A stretch of DNA of 64,000 nucleotides. Source: Castellaniella sp. S9 (GTDB lineage: Bacteria > Pseudomonadota > Gammaproteobacteria > Burkholderiales > Burkholderiaceae_B). Both the position numbers and the translations under genes were made by a program. The stretch is taken from positions 208,865 to 272,864 of the forward strand of contig NZ_JAPFGD010000003.1 of the NCBI RefSeq assembly GCF_027257175.1. The letters run 5' to 3'. A model generated the notes under the pieces. That model was not told the origin of the DNA. It ran no database searches and saw only the letters and a program-made list of their open reading frames with translations. The number at the start of each line of letters is the position of its first letter. Within the stretch, counting starts at the first letter, position 1. Shown here piece by piece: positions 53,076 to 62,951 of the stretch.

Positions 53076-54062
53076 TCATGACCGTCCAGGCGCCGGCGCC
53101 CGGACAACGTTGAGCAAGGGTTCGCCGGCCATCAGGCGGCGGATGTTGCCCGCAATGAACCCGTACCGGCGAACCGCCAGATTGGCCGTCCAGGCGCACG
53201 AATGCGGCGTGCACACGACGTTCGGCAATTCGTGGAAGGGATGATCCGCGGGCGCGACCTCGTCGTCGGCCGACGCCGGATAGCGGTACCACACGTCCAG
53301 CACCGCAGCGCCGATGGTCCGGTCCTTCAGCGCCGCGAACAGGGCGCCCTCATCGACGATCTGGGCGCGCGATACATTGATCAGCACCGCCGAGGATTTC
53401 ATGCGCGCGAGTTGCCGGGCGCCGATCATGCCGCGCGTCGTCTCAGTCAATGGACAGGCGATCACCACGAAATCGGATTGGCCCAGCAAGCGGTCCAGTT
53501 CGCCCGGCGGCGCGAAATCATCGATCAGTCCGGGCACGATGCCGCCGGCCGGATCGGTGGCGATCGTCCGCATGCCGAACGCCTTGGCGCGCTGGGCGAT
53601 TGCCCGCGCGATGCGGCCCATGCCGACCAGGCCCAGGGTCTTGCCATGGATTTCGCCATGCTGGACCCGATGGCGGTATGCCTCGGACCAGCTTTGCGTT
53701 GCGAACCGACGGCGCATGTCGGCCAGCCGGATCTCGGATTCGAGCATGGCCAGCAGGACGTACTCCGCGATGGGGATCTCGTGCTCGAAGACGTTGCACA
53801 CCATGGCTGAGGGCGGCAAGGCATCCAGCGCGATGCCATCCAGGCCGGCCCCCGGCACGTGCAGCAGGCGAAAGGCCGGCACCCTGCCCGAGGGCCTCGA
53901 AAACCGCAAGGTGATCAACACGTCCTCGGCGCCGATCGCCGCGTCGTACTCGTCGCTGTGCGAGGCCTCGCGAGGCAGGGCAATGAACTCGCACCCGGCG
54001 GGCAGTTCCGCCGCCAGCGTGTCCTTGTGATTCGCCGCCTCGCCGACCATGATGATCTTCAT
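53076..54062 (-). CDS. D-isomer-specific 2-hydroxyacid dehydrogenase
   Basis: The product is 328 residues. The NAD fold is LGLVGMGRIARAIAQRAKAFG (about 143-163). The catalytic Arg lies in LINVSRAQIVDEGAL and the catalytic His in CTPHSCAWT; the Glu partner region is ALKDRTIGAAVLDVW. It interconverts a 2-hydroxy acid and a 2-oxo acid. It is the first gene of the operon, divergent from a LysR regulator, and probably processes the product of the downstream dehydratase. Confidence 0.9.
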   Translation of the reverse strand: MKIIMVGEAANHKDTLAAELPAGCEFIALPREASHSDEYDAAIGAEDVLITLRFSRPSGRVPAFRLLHVPGAGLDGIALDALPPSAMVCNVFEHEIPIAEYVLLAMLESEIRLADMRRRFATQSWSEAYRHRVQHGEIHGKTLGLVGMGRIARAIAQRAKAFGMRTIATDPAGGIVPGLIDDFAPPGELDRLLGQSDFVVIACPLTETTRGMIGARQLARMKSSAVLINVSRAQIVDEGALFAALKDRTIGAAVLDVWYRYPASADDEVAPADHPFHELPNVVCTPHSCAWTANLAVRRYGFIAGNIRRLMAGEPLLNVVRAPAPGRS

Positions 54063-54116
54063 TGACTGTCTCCTTGGGCACATCCTACAAGTGGCCCACT
54101 GAGAAAGTCCAATTAT

Positions 54117-54155
54117 GTTTTATGATCTAATAATAAACACTACTTATCATAAAAC
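54117..54155. promoter_or_regulatory. Ten-base inverted repeat between the LysR gene and the catabolic operon
   Basis: GTTTTATGAT (54117-54126) and ATCATAAAAC (54146-54155) are perfect reverse complements separated by 19 bases, in an AT-rich gap. The position between divergent genes and the symmetry fit a LysR-type operator. It lies 16 bases before the regulator start and 55 bases before the operon start. Confidence 0.65.
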
Positions 54156-54170
54156 CACGCGGAGAACCTC

Positions 54171-55061
54171 ATGGATCAACGCCGTCTGCAATGCTTCATC
54201 GTCCTGGCGGAGGAACTGAATTTCCGGCGTGCGGCCGATCGCTGCCACATCAGCCAGCCCGGGCTGAGCCAGCTGCTGCGGCAATTGGAGGACGAGCTGC
54301 AGGTCCAGCTTTTCTATCGCGACAGACGCAACGTGTCCCTGACGCCCGCAGGCGAGCTCTTTCGCAAAGAGGCCTACAAGCTGCTGCTGCAAATGACCGA
54401 CATCGTCGACCGCGCCCGCCAGATCGAACGCGGCGCCATCGGCGAGCTGACCATCGGCGCCACCGCAACCGCGTTGTTCGTGATCCTTCCCGAAATCACC
54501 CGGCGGTTTGCCAAGGCCTTACCCAAAGTCGCGCTCACCATCCGCTCGATGACGACCGCGGATCAGGAGCGCGCCCTGCGGCGCGGCGACATCCAGGTCG
54601 GCCTGGTGCACCCGCCCCTGGAGGACACGGCCCTCGTCTGCCGCGTGATTTCCGCCATCCCCTTCGATGTGGTGCTCTCGGACGAGAATCCCTTGAGCAA
54701 AAAAGCGGTCCTGACCTTGAAGGATCTCGCCCAGGAAACATTCATCCTGTTTCCCCGCGCCGTCGGGCCGCGGCTGTACGACGAGATCATCGCACTATGC
54801 CATCAGGAGGGTTTCAGCCCCCGCAAGATCATCGAAGCCGCACCGGCCCAATCCATCGTCGCCATGGCGGCCTGCAACATGGGCATCGGCTTCGTGGCCT
54901 CCAGGCTGCAGCACTATGCGCGACCGCTGGCCACGTATCGCCGGCTGCGCGGCCCGGGGCCGCGATTGACGCTGGGCGTCATCCGCGCCAGCGAGCGCAT
55001 TTCACCCACCGTCGAGAAGTTCGTCGATATCGCGACGATGGTAGGCGCCTCGTTGCGGTAG
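54171..55061 (+). CDS. LysR-family transcriptional regulator
   Basis: The product is 296 residues. A winged helix (about 1-60: LNFRRAADRCHISQPGLSQLLRQLE) is followed by a periplasmic-binding-like effector domain (about 90-290). GGAG lies before the start at 54171. It is divergent from the dehydrogenase-dehydratase-TRAP operon and probably activates it through the inverted repeat between them. The inducer is expected to be an intermediate of that pathway. Confidence 0.92.
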   Translation: MDQRRLQCFIVLAEELNFRRAADRCHISQPGLSQLLRQLEDELQVQLFYRDRRNVSLTPAGELFRKEAYKLLLQMTDIVDRARQIERGAIGELTIGATATALFVILPEITRRFAKALPKVALTIRSMTTADQERALRRGDIQVGLVHPPLEDTALVCRVISAIPFDVVLSDENPLSKKAVLTLKDLAQETFILFPRAVGPRLYDEIIALCHQEGFSPRKIIEAAPAQSIVAMAACNMGIGFVASRLQHYARPLATYRRLRGPGPRLTLGVIRASERISPTVEKFVDIATMVGASLR

Positions 55062-55106
55062 TGGTCCACGCCCACAAGAAAAGTGAAAAAAACTGTATCC
55101 AGGCGA

Positions 55107-55134
55107 TTGGATATGTCGACAATATTGTTAAATT
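55107..55134 (+). promoter_or_regulatory. Candidate promoter of the autotransporter with internal palindrome
   Basis: TTGGAT (55107-55112) and TAAATT (55129-55134) are 16 bases apart. A perfect 10-base palindrome ACAATATTGT (55119-55128) fills the spacer. The region is AT-rich and 150 bases before the start codon. A repressor or activator may bind there. Confidence 0.35.
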
Positions 55135-55284
55135 TTAAAAACCATTCCAACAGTAAGGACATACATCCTTCGACGACAAAAAGAGCACGGAAGACAACAA
55201 AAAGATTGATGCGTAACAGCCAGTGACCGCGGGGCTCCCATGCCCACAGCGGTTTTTCATTCACGGTTCTCCAGGAGAGAGCGA

Positions 55285-58200
55285 ATGGGCGGCATCAAGA
55301 CACACGACAGCAAGCCGACGCCCGATCACGCAGCGGCCCGGCGCAGGACCGCACTGCGAAACACCGCCTTGACGGCGGCACTGGTGGCCGCGTACGCCTA
55401 TGCACCGGACACGGGCGCCGTCAACCTGACCATAGGCAACACACAGGACTTGGGCGACTCCACCATGACCAACAGCACAGTCACCGTGCTGGACGGCGGC
55501 GTGGTCACGGGCGACGGCACGCAGATCAGCGGCAAAGCCTACGAGATGCTGCGCATCGAGTCGGGGGGCAGCCTGACGCTGGAGAACGCCACACTGACGA
55601 ACGACGTGCAGCCCAATCAAAATGGCCGCACCGTGACGGCCACCGGGGCCGGCGCCAACGCGACGCTTAAAGATTCAACGATCACCTTGAACGCCTATGA
55701 CGGCTACGCGGGCGGGCACGCCTTTACCGCGGGCGTCGGGGCTGAAAACGGCGGGCATGCCGTCATCGACGGCGGCACGGTCACGGGGTCGGGCAGCAAG
55801 CGCACCGTGGGCATACAAGCCAATGACGGCGGATCCATCGATGCCAGCCATGTCGTCATCAGCACGCACAGCACCTTCGGCCATGCCGTCAACGCCTACC
55901 GGACGGTCTCGTCGCCAGAGTCCGAAACACGCGTCACACTCGACCATATCACCATCCATACCTACGACCCGAACTACGCCGACGGCATCCAATCGGCGAA
56001 CAAAGGCGCCAGGGTCGAGGCGACGGATACGGACATCACCACGGTCGGCACGAACAGTTTCGGCGCCGAGGTGTTCAACGGCGCCAGCGCCTCGCTGACG
56101 CGCGGCAGCATCACGACCTCCGGCGCGGCGGCCGCCGGGGTGCGCGTGTACGGCGGGTCCCTTGGAAACGGCGTCGTGACGATCGACGGTACGCGGATCA
56201 GCACCAGCGGCGCCGGTGCCATCGGTGCCAGCGCCGCGGATGCAGCCGAACAGACATCGGGCACGATCCATCTGACCGACACCACGATAGAGACCCACGG
56301 GGCCAACGCCCCCGCGCTGCAATCATCCTACGGCAGCCAGATCACCAGCGGCGGCGGCAACACCTTCCATACGCATGGCGCCAATAGCACGGGCGTCGCG
56401 GCGTCCACGGGCGGCAGCGTAAGCCTGGCCGGCGACGACTCGGTGACCGCCGAGCAGGGCTACGGCATTAGCGCGAACGGCACCGGTTCAATGATCACGA
56501 CGAACGGCACGACGATTTTGACGAACGGCGGCAAGTACGGCGCTTACGCCTCAAACGGCGCGTCGATGGACTTGTCCGGCGGATCAGTCACAAACGCCAG
56601 CACCTCGTCGGGACGCACGGGCATCGCGGCTGACGGCGCCGAAACGCGGGTGACCACCCATGACGTGGACATCGGCACCTGGGGGGCCTACACCGGCCCG
56701 GGCGAACTCTCCAACGCGGTCGCCGCCAGCCACGAGGCCAACATCGAACTCAATGGAGGGCGGATCCGCTATCTCGGCCTCCAGTACGGCCGCGGCCTGC
56801 TGGCCAGCACCAGCGCCACCATCAGCGCCAACAACGTCGATATCGTTACAGGCACGGAAGGCTCCACCACGACCGGGCTGGCGTCCAACGCCGTGCACGC
56901 ATACAGCGGCCGCACGACGGACAGCAAACCCGAAGACACGCCCACCATCGCGCTGCAAAACAGCCGCATCCGGACTTACGCGAACGACGCCTACGGCCTG
57001 TCGGCACAGAACATCGGCAGCCGGATCACGACGACGGGCTCGGCCATCGAGACCCATGGCGAGAACGCGTACGGGGCGGTCGCCTACAACGGAGCCGTCC
57101 TGGATCTCACGGACACCAGCATCGACACCTGGGCCGACGGCGCGCGCGGCATCTCGCTCAACGCCATGAGCACCACACAGCGGCCGGGCACGCCGCCCAA
57201 CCCCCTGACGGCCAGCACCCTGTTCCTGTCGGGCGGCACCATCCACGCGCGTGGCGGCCAGTCCGCCGAAGGCGTGGCCGCCGATGCGGTATACCTCACG
57301 GGCGGATCCAGCGCCCAGATCGCCGGTACGCAGATCCTGGCCTCGGGCGAACACGCCTCGGCCTTTTATCTGGAGGACAGCGGCAGCGTAATCCTGGACC
57401 AGGTACGCGCCGAATCCAAGTCCGCGTCCATCACCTCGCAAATCAACCAGGCGGGGCAAGTCCAGGACATCACCGTCGGCGCGGGCTCGAACCTGACCGT
57501 CAACAATGGCACCTTGCTGCAGGTCAACCGCGGCGACGCGGGCATGGACGGCATCGTCAACCTGACGCTCGAGGCCGGCTCGGTGTCATCAGGCGACATT
57601 ATCGACCAGGACGGCCTGGACCCCAACGGGGACGGCACGCGGGCCGCGGGCGGAAAGACCAATTTCACGATCGGCGCGGGTGCCCAGTGGGCCGGCATCG
57701 TCTGGGGCATCGACGACACCTCGGTCGGCGACGGCGGCTCGTTCGAGGACTCGGGCGGCGCGCCCATCGACGGCAACGTCACCGGCGGCCAGAACTCGAC
57801 CATCGTCTTCACCAACGGGGCGACGATCTCGGAGGGCGTCCAGACCCAGACCGGCAGCACGGCCAGCTTCAACGGCACGACCACGATCGGCGGCGCAGTC
57901 GTGGGCACCGGCTCCCGCTACGTATTCCTCGGTTCGACGACCGTCGGACAGACCGTCTCGGGCAACAACACGTCGTTCCAGTTCAGCCAGACCGCACCCA
58001 CCCTCATCAAGGGCAGCGTGGTCCTGGACATCGGCTCCTCGCTCAAGGGCGGCACGGTCCAGACGCCCATCTCGATCCAGGGCGGCGCAACCGCCAACTC
58101 GGGCTCCACCCTGGGCGGCAACCTGCTGGTCAGCGGCAGCCTGGGCGGCAACGGCGGCACCCTGAGCCCCGGCAACTCGGTCGGCGTCCAAAGCTACGGC

Positions 58201-59661
58201 ACCAGCGCGGGCTTCAGCGGGAACTACGTCGCCGAAGTCAACTCGGCCGGCCAGTCCGACCTGATCATCATCCGCAACGGCGACTTCGACCTGTCCGGCA
58301 TCGGACTGACCGTCCGCCAGGAAAACGGCAACGGCGGCTACCTGCTCGATCACGACTACACCATCGTGAAGACCGAGGCGGGCCACGTGCTCAACACGTT
58401 CTCCAACGGCGGCACGCTGGATGATTCATTTGCCGGCACCCTGGTCAAGCTCGATCCGGTCAAGTACGGCCTCGACAACGTCCGCATCAGCCTGTCGGTC
58501 GACTCGGGCAAGGCCGCGGACCGCAGCGGACTTTCCGGCAACCAGAACGCGACCCTCGACGGCGTGCTCTCGGTGGCCGGCCGAAACAGCGCCGCCGATG
58601 CCACCCTGCAGATGCAGGCGGAAGCACGCAGGAACGCGCTGAACCAGTTGTCCGGCGAGGCGCACGCCAGCACACAGGCCGCGCTGATGCAGTCCGGCGA
58701 CCGGATCGTACGCACACTGGCCGGACACCTGCGCGGCAATCTTGGCATCGGAATGCTGCCGGGCGCGCCGGTCGCCCAGTCGGGCGGCACCCTGCCAGGC
58801 AGCGCCATGCCCCGCTCGGCTGCCTATCCGCTGTGGGCGCAGGTGACGGGAAACTGGAGTTCGCTGGAGGGCGACGGCAATGCCGCGACGGCCCGGACGC
58901 GGACGGGCGGACTGTTCGTCGGCGGCGACCGGAACCTCGGCCACGGCTGGCGCGTGGGCGGGGCGCTGGGCTACATGGACGGCCGGGTCGAGGTCGATGA
59001 CCGGGGCTCCCGCTCGGACGTCAGCAGCTACACCGTGGCCCTGTACGGCGGCAAGGCCTGGGACGCCGGCCCCGGCAAGGTCAGCGTCCTCGCGGGTGCA
59101 GCCTACACCCGCCATGACATCGACAGCCGCCGCAATGTGGACGCGGGCGGTGCCCAGACCTTGAAGGCGGACTATCATGCCAATGCCACGCAACTGTTCA
59201 CGGAACTGGCCTATGCCATGCCGGCCGGCAAGGCCAGCGTCATCGAACCCTATGCCGGCGTGACCTGGATCGGCCAGAAGACCGACGACTTCACCGAGTC
59301 GGGCGGTTCGGCGGCGCTGCACAGCGACAGCCAGAGGGACAGCATCACCGCCCTCACCCTTGGCCTGCGCGGCAAGACCCGGGTCGAACTCGGCGCAGGC
59401 GCCGCGGAATTGTCCGCGGGCGTGGGCTGGCGGCATGCCGCGGGCGACGTCGATCCAGGACGCAGCCTGTCCTTCGTCGAGGGCGGCGGCAGCAGCTTCC
59501 GCGTGTCGGGTGCGCCCATCGCCCGGGATGCAGCGGTGCTGGACCTGGGCGCCCAGGTGGCGGTCGGCCGCAATACGGCCGTGGGGCTGGCCTACAGCGG
59601 CCAGTTCGGCGGCGGCAACGCCGACCACTCGGCGTCGCTGAACCTGAAGATCCGGTTCTGA
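55285..59661 (+). CDS. Autotransporter adhesin (type Va), pertactin-like passenger with beta-barrel
   Basis: The product is 1458 residues from the ATG at 55285 (AGGAGAG nearby); an ATG at 55240 would add 15 residues. A long signal region (to about residue 48) precedes a passenger of parallel beta-helix repeats rich in Gly, Ser, Thr and Asn (to about 1100), with many GNxT and TTxGxxA-type turns. A junction region with TLSPGNSVGVQSYG and the autochaperone-like LLDHDYTIVKTEAG follow. The C-terminal barrel (about 1190-1458) ends in LNLKIRF, with the terminal aromatic residue needed for outer-membrane insertion. Few Cys residues occur, as usual. Role: probable adhesion or autoaggregation. Confidence 0.93.
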   Translation: MGGIKTHDSKPTPDHAAARRRTALRNTALTAALVAAYAYAPDTGAVNLTIGNTQDLGDSTMTNSTVTVLDGGVVTGDGTQISGKAYEMLRIESGGSLTLENATLTNDVQPNQNGRTVTATGAGANATLKDSTITLNAYDGYAGGHAFTAGVGAENGGHAVIDGGTVTGSGSKRTVGIQANDGGSIDASHVVISTHSTFGHAVNAYRTVSSPESETRVTLDHITIHTYDPNYADGIQSANKGARVEATDTDITTVGTNSFGAEVFNGASASLTRGSITTSGAAAAGVRVYGGSLGNGVVTIDGTRISTSGAGAIGASAADAAEQTSGTIHLTDTTIETHGANAPALQSSYGSQITSGGGNTFHTHGANSTGVAASTGGSVSLAGDDSVTAEQGYGISANGTGSMITTNGTTILTNGGKYGAYASNGASMDLSGGSVTNASTSSGRTGIAADGAETRVTTHDVDIGTWGAYTGPGELSNAVAASHEANIELNGGRIRYLGLQYGRGLLASTSATISANNVDIVTGTEGSTTTGLASNAVHAYSGRTTDSKPEDTPTIALQNSRIRTYANDAYGLSAQNIGSRITTTGSAIETHGENAYGAVAYNGAVLDLTDTSIDTWADGARGISLNAMSTTQRPGTPPNPLTASTLFLSGGTIHARGGQSAEGVAADAVYLTGGSSAQIAGTQILASGEHASAFYLEDSGSVILDQVRAESKSASITSQINQAGQVQDITVGAGSNLTVNNGTLLQVNRGDAGMDGIVNLTLEAGSVSSGDIIDQDGLDPNGDGTRAAGGKTNFTIGAGAQWAGIVWGIDDTSVGDGGSFEDSGGAPIDGNVTGGQNSTIVFTNGATISEGVQTQTGSTASFNGTTTIGGAVVGTGSRYVFLGSTTVGQTVSGNNTSFQFSQTAPTLIKGSVVLDIGSSLKGGTVQTPISIQGGATANSGSTLGGNLLVSGSLGGNGGTLSPGNSVGVQSYGTSAGFSGNYVAEVNSAGQSDLIIIRNGDFDLSGIGLTVRQENGNGGYLLDHDYTIVKTEAGHVLNTFSNGGTLDDSFAGTLVKLDPVKYGLDNVRISLSVDSGKAADRSGLSGNQNATLDGVLSVAGRNSAADATLQMQAEARRNALNQLSGEAHASTQAALMQSGDRIVRTLAGHLRGNLGIGMLPGAPVAQSGGTLPGSAMPRSAAYPLWAQVTGNWSSLEGDGNAATARTRTGGLFVGGDRNLGHGWRVGGALGYMDGRVEVDDRGSRSDVSSYTVALYGGKAWDAGPGKVSVLAGAAYTRHDIDSRRNVDAGGAQTLKADYHANATQLFTELAYAMPAGKASVIEPYAGVTWIGQKTDDFTESGGSAALHSDSQRDSITALTLGLRGKTRVELGAGAAELSAGVGWRHAAGDVDPGRSLSFVEGGGSSFRVSGAPIARDAAVLDLGAQVAVGRNTAVGLAYSGQFGGGNADHSASLNLKIRF

Positions 59662-59713
59662 CTCGCTTCGCCCCTTCGCCCGAGCCGGTGATCCCGACCG
59701 GGCCTCCATCCCG

Positions 59714-60625
59714 TCAAACGCCGGGCCGCCCTGCTTGTACCGCGGCCCACAAACGCTCCGCGGCCGCGCTCAAGGGGAAGTCGGGACGATACAGCCGCAC
59801 TTCCAATTGAATGTCGTTGACAGGATCGAAGACCCGAACCAGTTCGCCCGATTCCAAAGCCGAACGGACAAGGCTCAACGGCAGCCACCCCATCCCTTTG
59901 CCGTTCTGGATCATCGACTTGAGCACCGCCGCCAGGGTGCAGGACATCACCGGTGCCCGGACAAACTGGATCGGGAGCAAGGGTTCGCAATGCTCCAGGA
60001 TGCGCCCCACCGCCGAATCCCGGGTATAAGCCAGGTACGGCAAGCTGGGAGACTGGCCGTCGGTGAGTCGCCAACGAGGATTTCCATGCTCATCCGGGGC
60101 TGAAACCGCGATCAGGGCATCATGGCCGACGATGGCGGAAACGAAACTGTCGGCTGGCAGCCCGGGTGGCAATGCCGGGTGTTGATGGCTCAGCAGGAAC
60201 TGGGCCTTGCCCTGGTACATCTGCTGCTCGCAGGCAGCCATGGTGCCGGCGATCAATTGCAGCGACGCCATCTGCGTGACCTCGCCAAGGCCGAGTATCC
60301 ACTCGGGAAAGAATGTGGAGGACAGCGTCTGCGTGGCGGCGAATCGAAGGGTCAAGGCATCAGCCTGAGCCACCGCGCAGGTTTCCTCGCGCAGCGTCAG
60401 GAACTGTCTGGCCAGCTCCGGTGCTTTGAGGCGGAAGAACTCCCCCGCCTCTGTCAAATGGCATCCGCGTGAGGTGCGCAGGAACAAGCTGGCGCCGACC
60501 CAGTCCTCCAGGGCCTTGATGCGCCGGCTGAAGGCGGACTGCGTCACATGACGCAATTCGGCAGCCCGGGAAAAATTGCCCGTCTCGGCCAGCAACTGGA
60601 AATCATCCAACCACAGCAATTCCAT
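59714..60625 (-). CDS. LysR-family transcriptional regulator
   Basis: The product is 303 residues from 60625 (MELLWLDDFQLLAETGNFSRAAELRHVTQ); an ATG at 60643 would add six residues. The helix-turn-helix occupies about 18-60 and the effector domain the rest. It is divergent from the D-tartrate dehydratase gene with about 100 bases between them, which suggests it controls the tartrate operon. Confidence 0.92.
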   Translation of the reverse strand: MELLWLDDFQLLAETGNFSRAAELRHVTQSAFSRRIKALEDWVGASLFLRTSRGCHLTEAGEFFRLKAPELARQFLTLREETCAVAQADALTLRFAATQTLSSTFFPEWILGLGEVTQMASLQLIAGTMAACEQQMYQGKAQFLLSHQHPALPPGLPADSFVSAIVGHDALIAVSAPDEHGNPRWRLTDGQSPSLPYLAYTRDSAVGRILEHCEPLLPIQFVRAPVMSCTLAAVLKSMIQNGKGMGWLPLSLVRSALESGELVRVFDPVNDIQLEVRLYRPDFPLSAAAERLWAAVQAGRPGV

Positions 60626-60725
60626 GTCAGTCCTGATCGGCATAGATCCAGTCGAATATAGCATTGGCCTCGCCGCACCCCGGTCCCTACCATTAGGTCT
60701 TTCATTCACGTTGCGGAGCAGGAAC

Positions 60726-61895
60726 ATGCGCATCATCGATGTCAGGGAAAAGACATTCTCCATCGGGTCCGATATTGCCAACGCCTACATCGATTTCTCG
60801 AAAATGACGTGCTCGGTCGTCGCCGTCGTCACGGACGTGATCCGGGACGGCAGGCCGGTCGTCGGATACGGATTCAACTCGAATGGCCGATACGGACAAG
60901 GCTGCCTGATGCGCGATCGCTTCCTGCCCCGGCTGCTGGAGACAGACCCCGCCCGGCTGATCGATGAAAAGCACGACAACCTCGATCCGTTCGCCATCTG
61001 GGACGTCCTGATGCGCAACGAGAAGCCCGGCGGGCATGGAGAACGGTCCGTGGCGGTGGGCACTCTCGACATGGCAGTCTGGGACGCCGTCGCCAAGATC
61101 GAGCAAAAGCCGTTGTACCAGGTACTGGCCGACCGCTATCGCGGCGGGCAGGCGGACGACAAGGTCTGGGTCTATGCCGCCGGCGGCTACTACTATCCCG
61201 GCAAGGACGACAGTCAGCTCCAGCAGGAAATGCAAAGCTACCTGGATCGCGGATACCGTGTCGTCAAGATGAAGATCGGCGGCGCCTCCATTGATGAGGA
61301 TCGCAGGCGCATCGAATCCGTGCTCGAGGTCGTCGGCAAGGGACAGTCCCTGGCCGTGGATGCGAACGGCCGCCTCGATACGGCAACGGCGCTGGCCTAT
61401 GCCGAGATGCTCGCACCCTATGGCCTGTACTGGTACGAGGAGCCTGGCGATCCGCTCGACTATGCGCTCCAGGCGGAACTGTCACGAACCTACCCGGGCT
61501 CCATGGCGACCGGGGAAAACCTGTTCTCACACCAAGACGCCCGCAATCTGCTGCGCTACGCGGACATGCGTCCGGAACAGGATTTCCTCCAATTCGATTG
61601 CGCGCTGTCGTATGGACTGGTGGAGTATCTGCGCATACTGGACGTCCTCGACGAACGTGGCTGGTCCAGCCGGCGTGTGGTGCCTCACGGCGGCCACCAG
61701 ATGTCCCTCAACATCGCCGCAGGCTTGCACCTGGGCGGCAACGAATCCTACCCGGACGTCTTCAAGCCGTTCTGCGGCTTCGCGGACGGCATCGTTGTGC
61801 AAGAAGGCTACGTCGGGCTGCCTTCGGTGCCCGGCATCGGATTCGAGACCAACTCGAAACTGTTCAAGGCCATGCGCGAAGTCTACGAGCCTTGA
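60726..61895 (+). CDS. tarD: D(-)-tartrate dehydratase (enolase superfamily)
   Basis: The product is 389 residues. From memory the sequence is very close to the characterised Bradyrhizobium enzyme: MRIIDVREKTF, NAYIDFSKMT, GYGFNSNGRYGQG and GERSVAVGTLDMAVWDAVAKI. The barrel has the lysine pair in VVKMKIGG, metal ligands in VDANGR and YEEPGDP, and the acid/base His in VPHGGHQMS. It dehydrates D-tartrate to oxaloacetate. The start at 60726 has an AGGAAC site and matches the family N-terminus. It is followed by a TRAP transporter, so the locus is probably for D-tartrate import and use. Confidence 0.92.
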   Translation: MRIIDVREKTFSIGSDIANAYIDFSKMTCSVVAVVTDVIRDGRPVVGYGFNSNGRYGQGCLMRDRFLPRLLETDPARLIDEKHDNLDPFAIWDVLMRNEKPGGHGERSVAVGTLDMAVWDAVAKIEQKPLYQVLADRYRGGQADDKVWVYAAGGYYYPGKDDSQLQQEMQSYLDRGYRVVKMKIGGASIDEDRRRIESVLEVVGKGQSLAVDANGRLDTATALAYAEMLAPYGLYWYEEPGDPLDYALQAELSRTYPGSMATGENLFSHQDARNLLRYADMRPEQDFLQFDCALSYGLVEYLRILDVLDERGWSSRRVVPHGGHQMSLNIAAGLHLGGNESYPDVFKPFCGFADGIVVQEGYVGLPSVPGIGFETNSKLFKAMREVYEP

Positions 61896-61960
61896 GCCCG
61901 ACACGGGCCGCGGCCGCCGCCTCGATCGAATCGAACACTCGAAATTTCTAGGAGACAACA

Positions 61961-62932
61961 ATGAAACAACGCCTGCTTCTCACCCTGTGCCTCGCGACGT
62001 TCCTGTCGAGCCAGGCCCTTGCCGCCTCCGAGGCGCGCTTCGGCAACCACTACGAGCCGGGGCACCCCAACAATCGCTGCGGCGCCAACCCGATGGTCGA
62101 TGCCATCGCCAAGGCGGGCGTGGGCTTGTCGGCCAAGGTCTATCCGGCCGCTCAACTGGGCACTGCGCCGCAAATGATCGAGCAGCTGGCGATCGGCGAA
62201 CTGGAAATCGCCATGGGATCGCCCTCGGACCTCGGCGTCTGGCATCCGCCGCTGTCAGTCATGACCGCCGCGTACGCCTTCAAGGACTATGACGGCGTCA
62301 AGCAATTCGTGAATAGCGACATCGGCCAGCGCCTATACGACGAGGTGCTGAAGAAAGCAAACATCCGGATCATCGGAACCTGGCTATATGGGACGCGCCA
62401 CCTCACGGCCAACAAACCCATCCGCACACCCGAGGACCTAGCCGGTCAAAAAATCCGCGTGCCCGATGCGCCCATCATGCTAGCCAACCTCCAGGCCATG
62501 GGCGGCAGCCCCACCCCCATGGCCTTCGGCGAGGTGTACCTGGGTCTTCAGCAGAAGGTGATCGACGCGCAGGAGAACCCGCTGCCGACCATCCAGAGCA
62601 TGAAATTCTATGAGGAACAGGATTATCTGATGCTCACGGGCCACGTCGTCGAAACCACCCTGATCATGGTCGCCGAGCCGTTCTGGCAATCGCTGAATGA
62701 CGACCAGCGCGCGGCTTTGAGCAAGGCGGCCGACGAGGCGACGGGCGCAGTAGCGGCCTGCATACAGGACGAGGAAGCCACTATCGTGGACCGCTGGAAG
62801 GCCAGCAATACGATCGAAGTGATCGACGTCGATCGCGACGCCTTCCGCAACCGGGTGATAGAAAGCTTCTCCAAGGACGATGGACGATTCGTCTGGACAA
62901 GTATTTACAGAGACCTCGTCCAGGCTCAATAA
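61961..62932 (+). CDS. dctP: TRAP transporter binding protein, probably for tartrate
   Basis: The product is 323 residues with a signal peptide (1-21, ending ALAAS) and a DctP domain. LAGQKIRVPDAPIMLANLQAMGGSPTPMAFGEVY holds the conserved arginine that binds a carboxylate. AGGAG precedes the start. It lies 65 bases after tarD, so a C4 dihydroxy-dicarboxylate is the likely ligand. That assignment is an inference from neighbourhood. Confidence 0.88.
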   Translation: MKQRLLLTLCLATFLSSQALAASEARFGNHYEPGHPNNRCGANPMVDAIAKAGVGLSAKVYPAAQLGTAPQMIEQLAIGELEIAMGSPSDLGVWHPPLSVMTAAYAFKDYDGVKQFVNSDIGQRLYDEVLKKANIRIIGTWLYGTRHLTANKPIRTPEDLAGQKIRVPDAPIMLANLQAMGGSPTPMAFGEVYLGLQQKVIDAQENPLPTIQSMKFYEEQDYLMLTGHVVETTLIMVAEPFWQSLNDDQRAALSKAADEATGAVAACIQDEEATIVDRWKASNTIEVIDVDRDAFRNRVIESFSKDDGRFVWTSIYRDLVQAQ

Positions 62933-62951
62933 CACCTATCATCCAGATCCG

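Noticed and set aside
57589-59709. Minus-strand frames opposite the autotransporter barrel
   Set aside because: They are antisense to a clear beta-barrel ending in a terminal Phe and have no family features.
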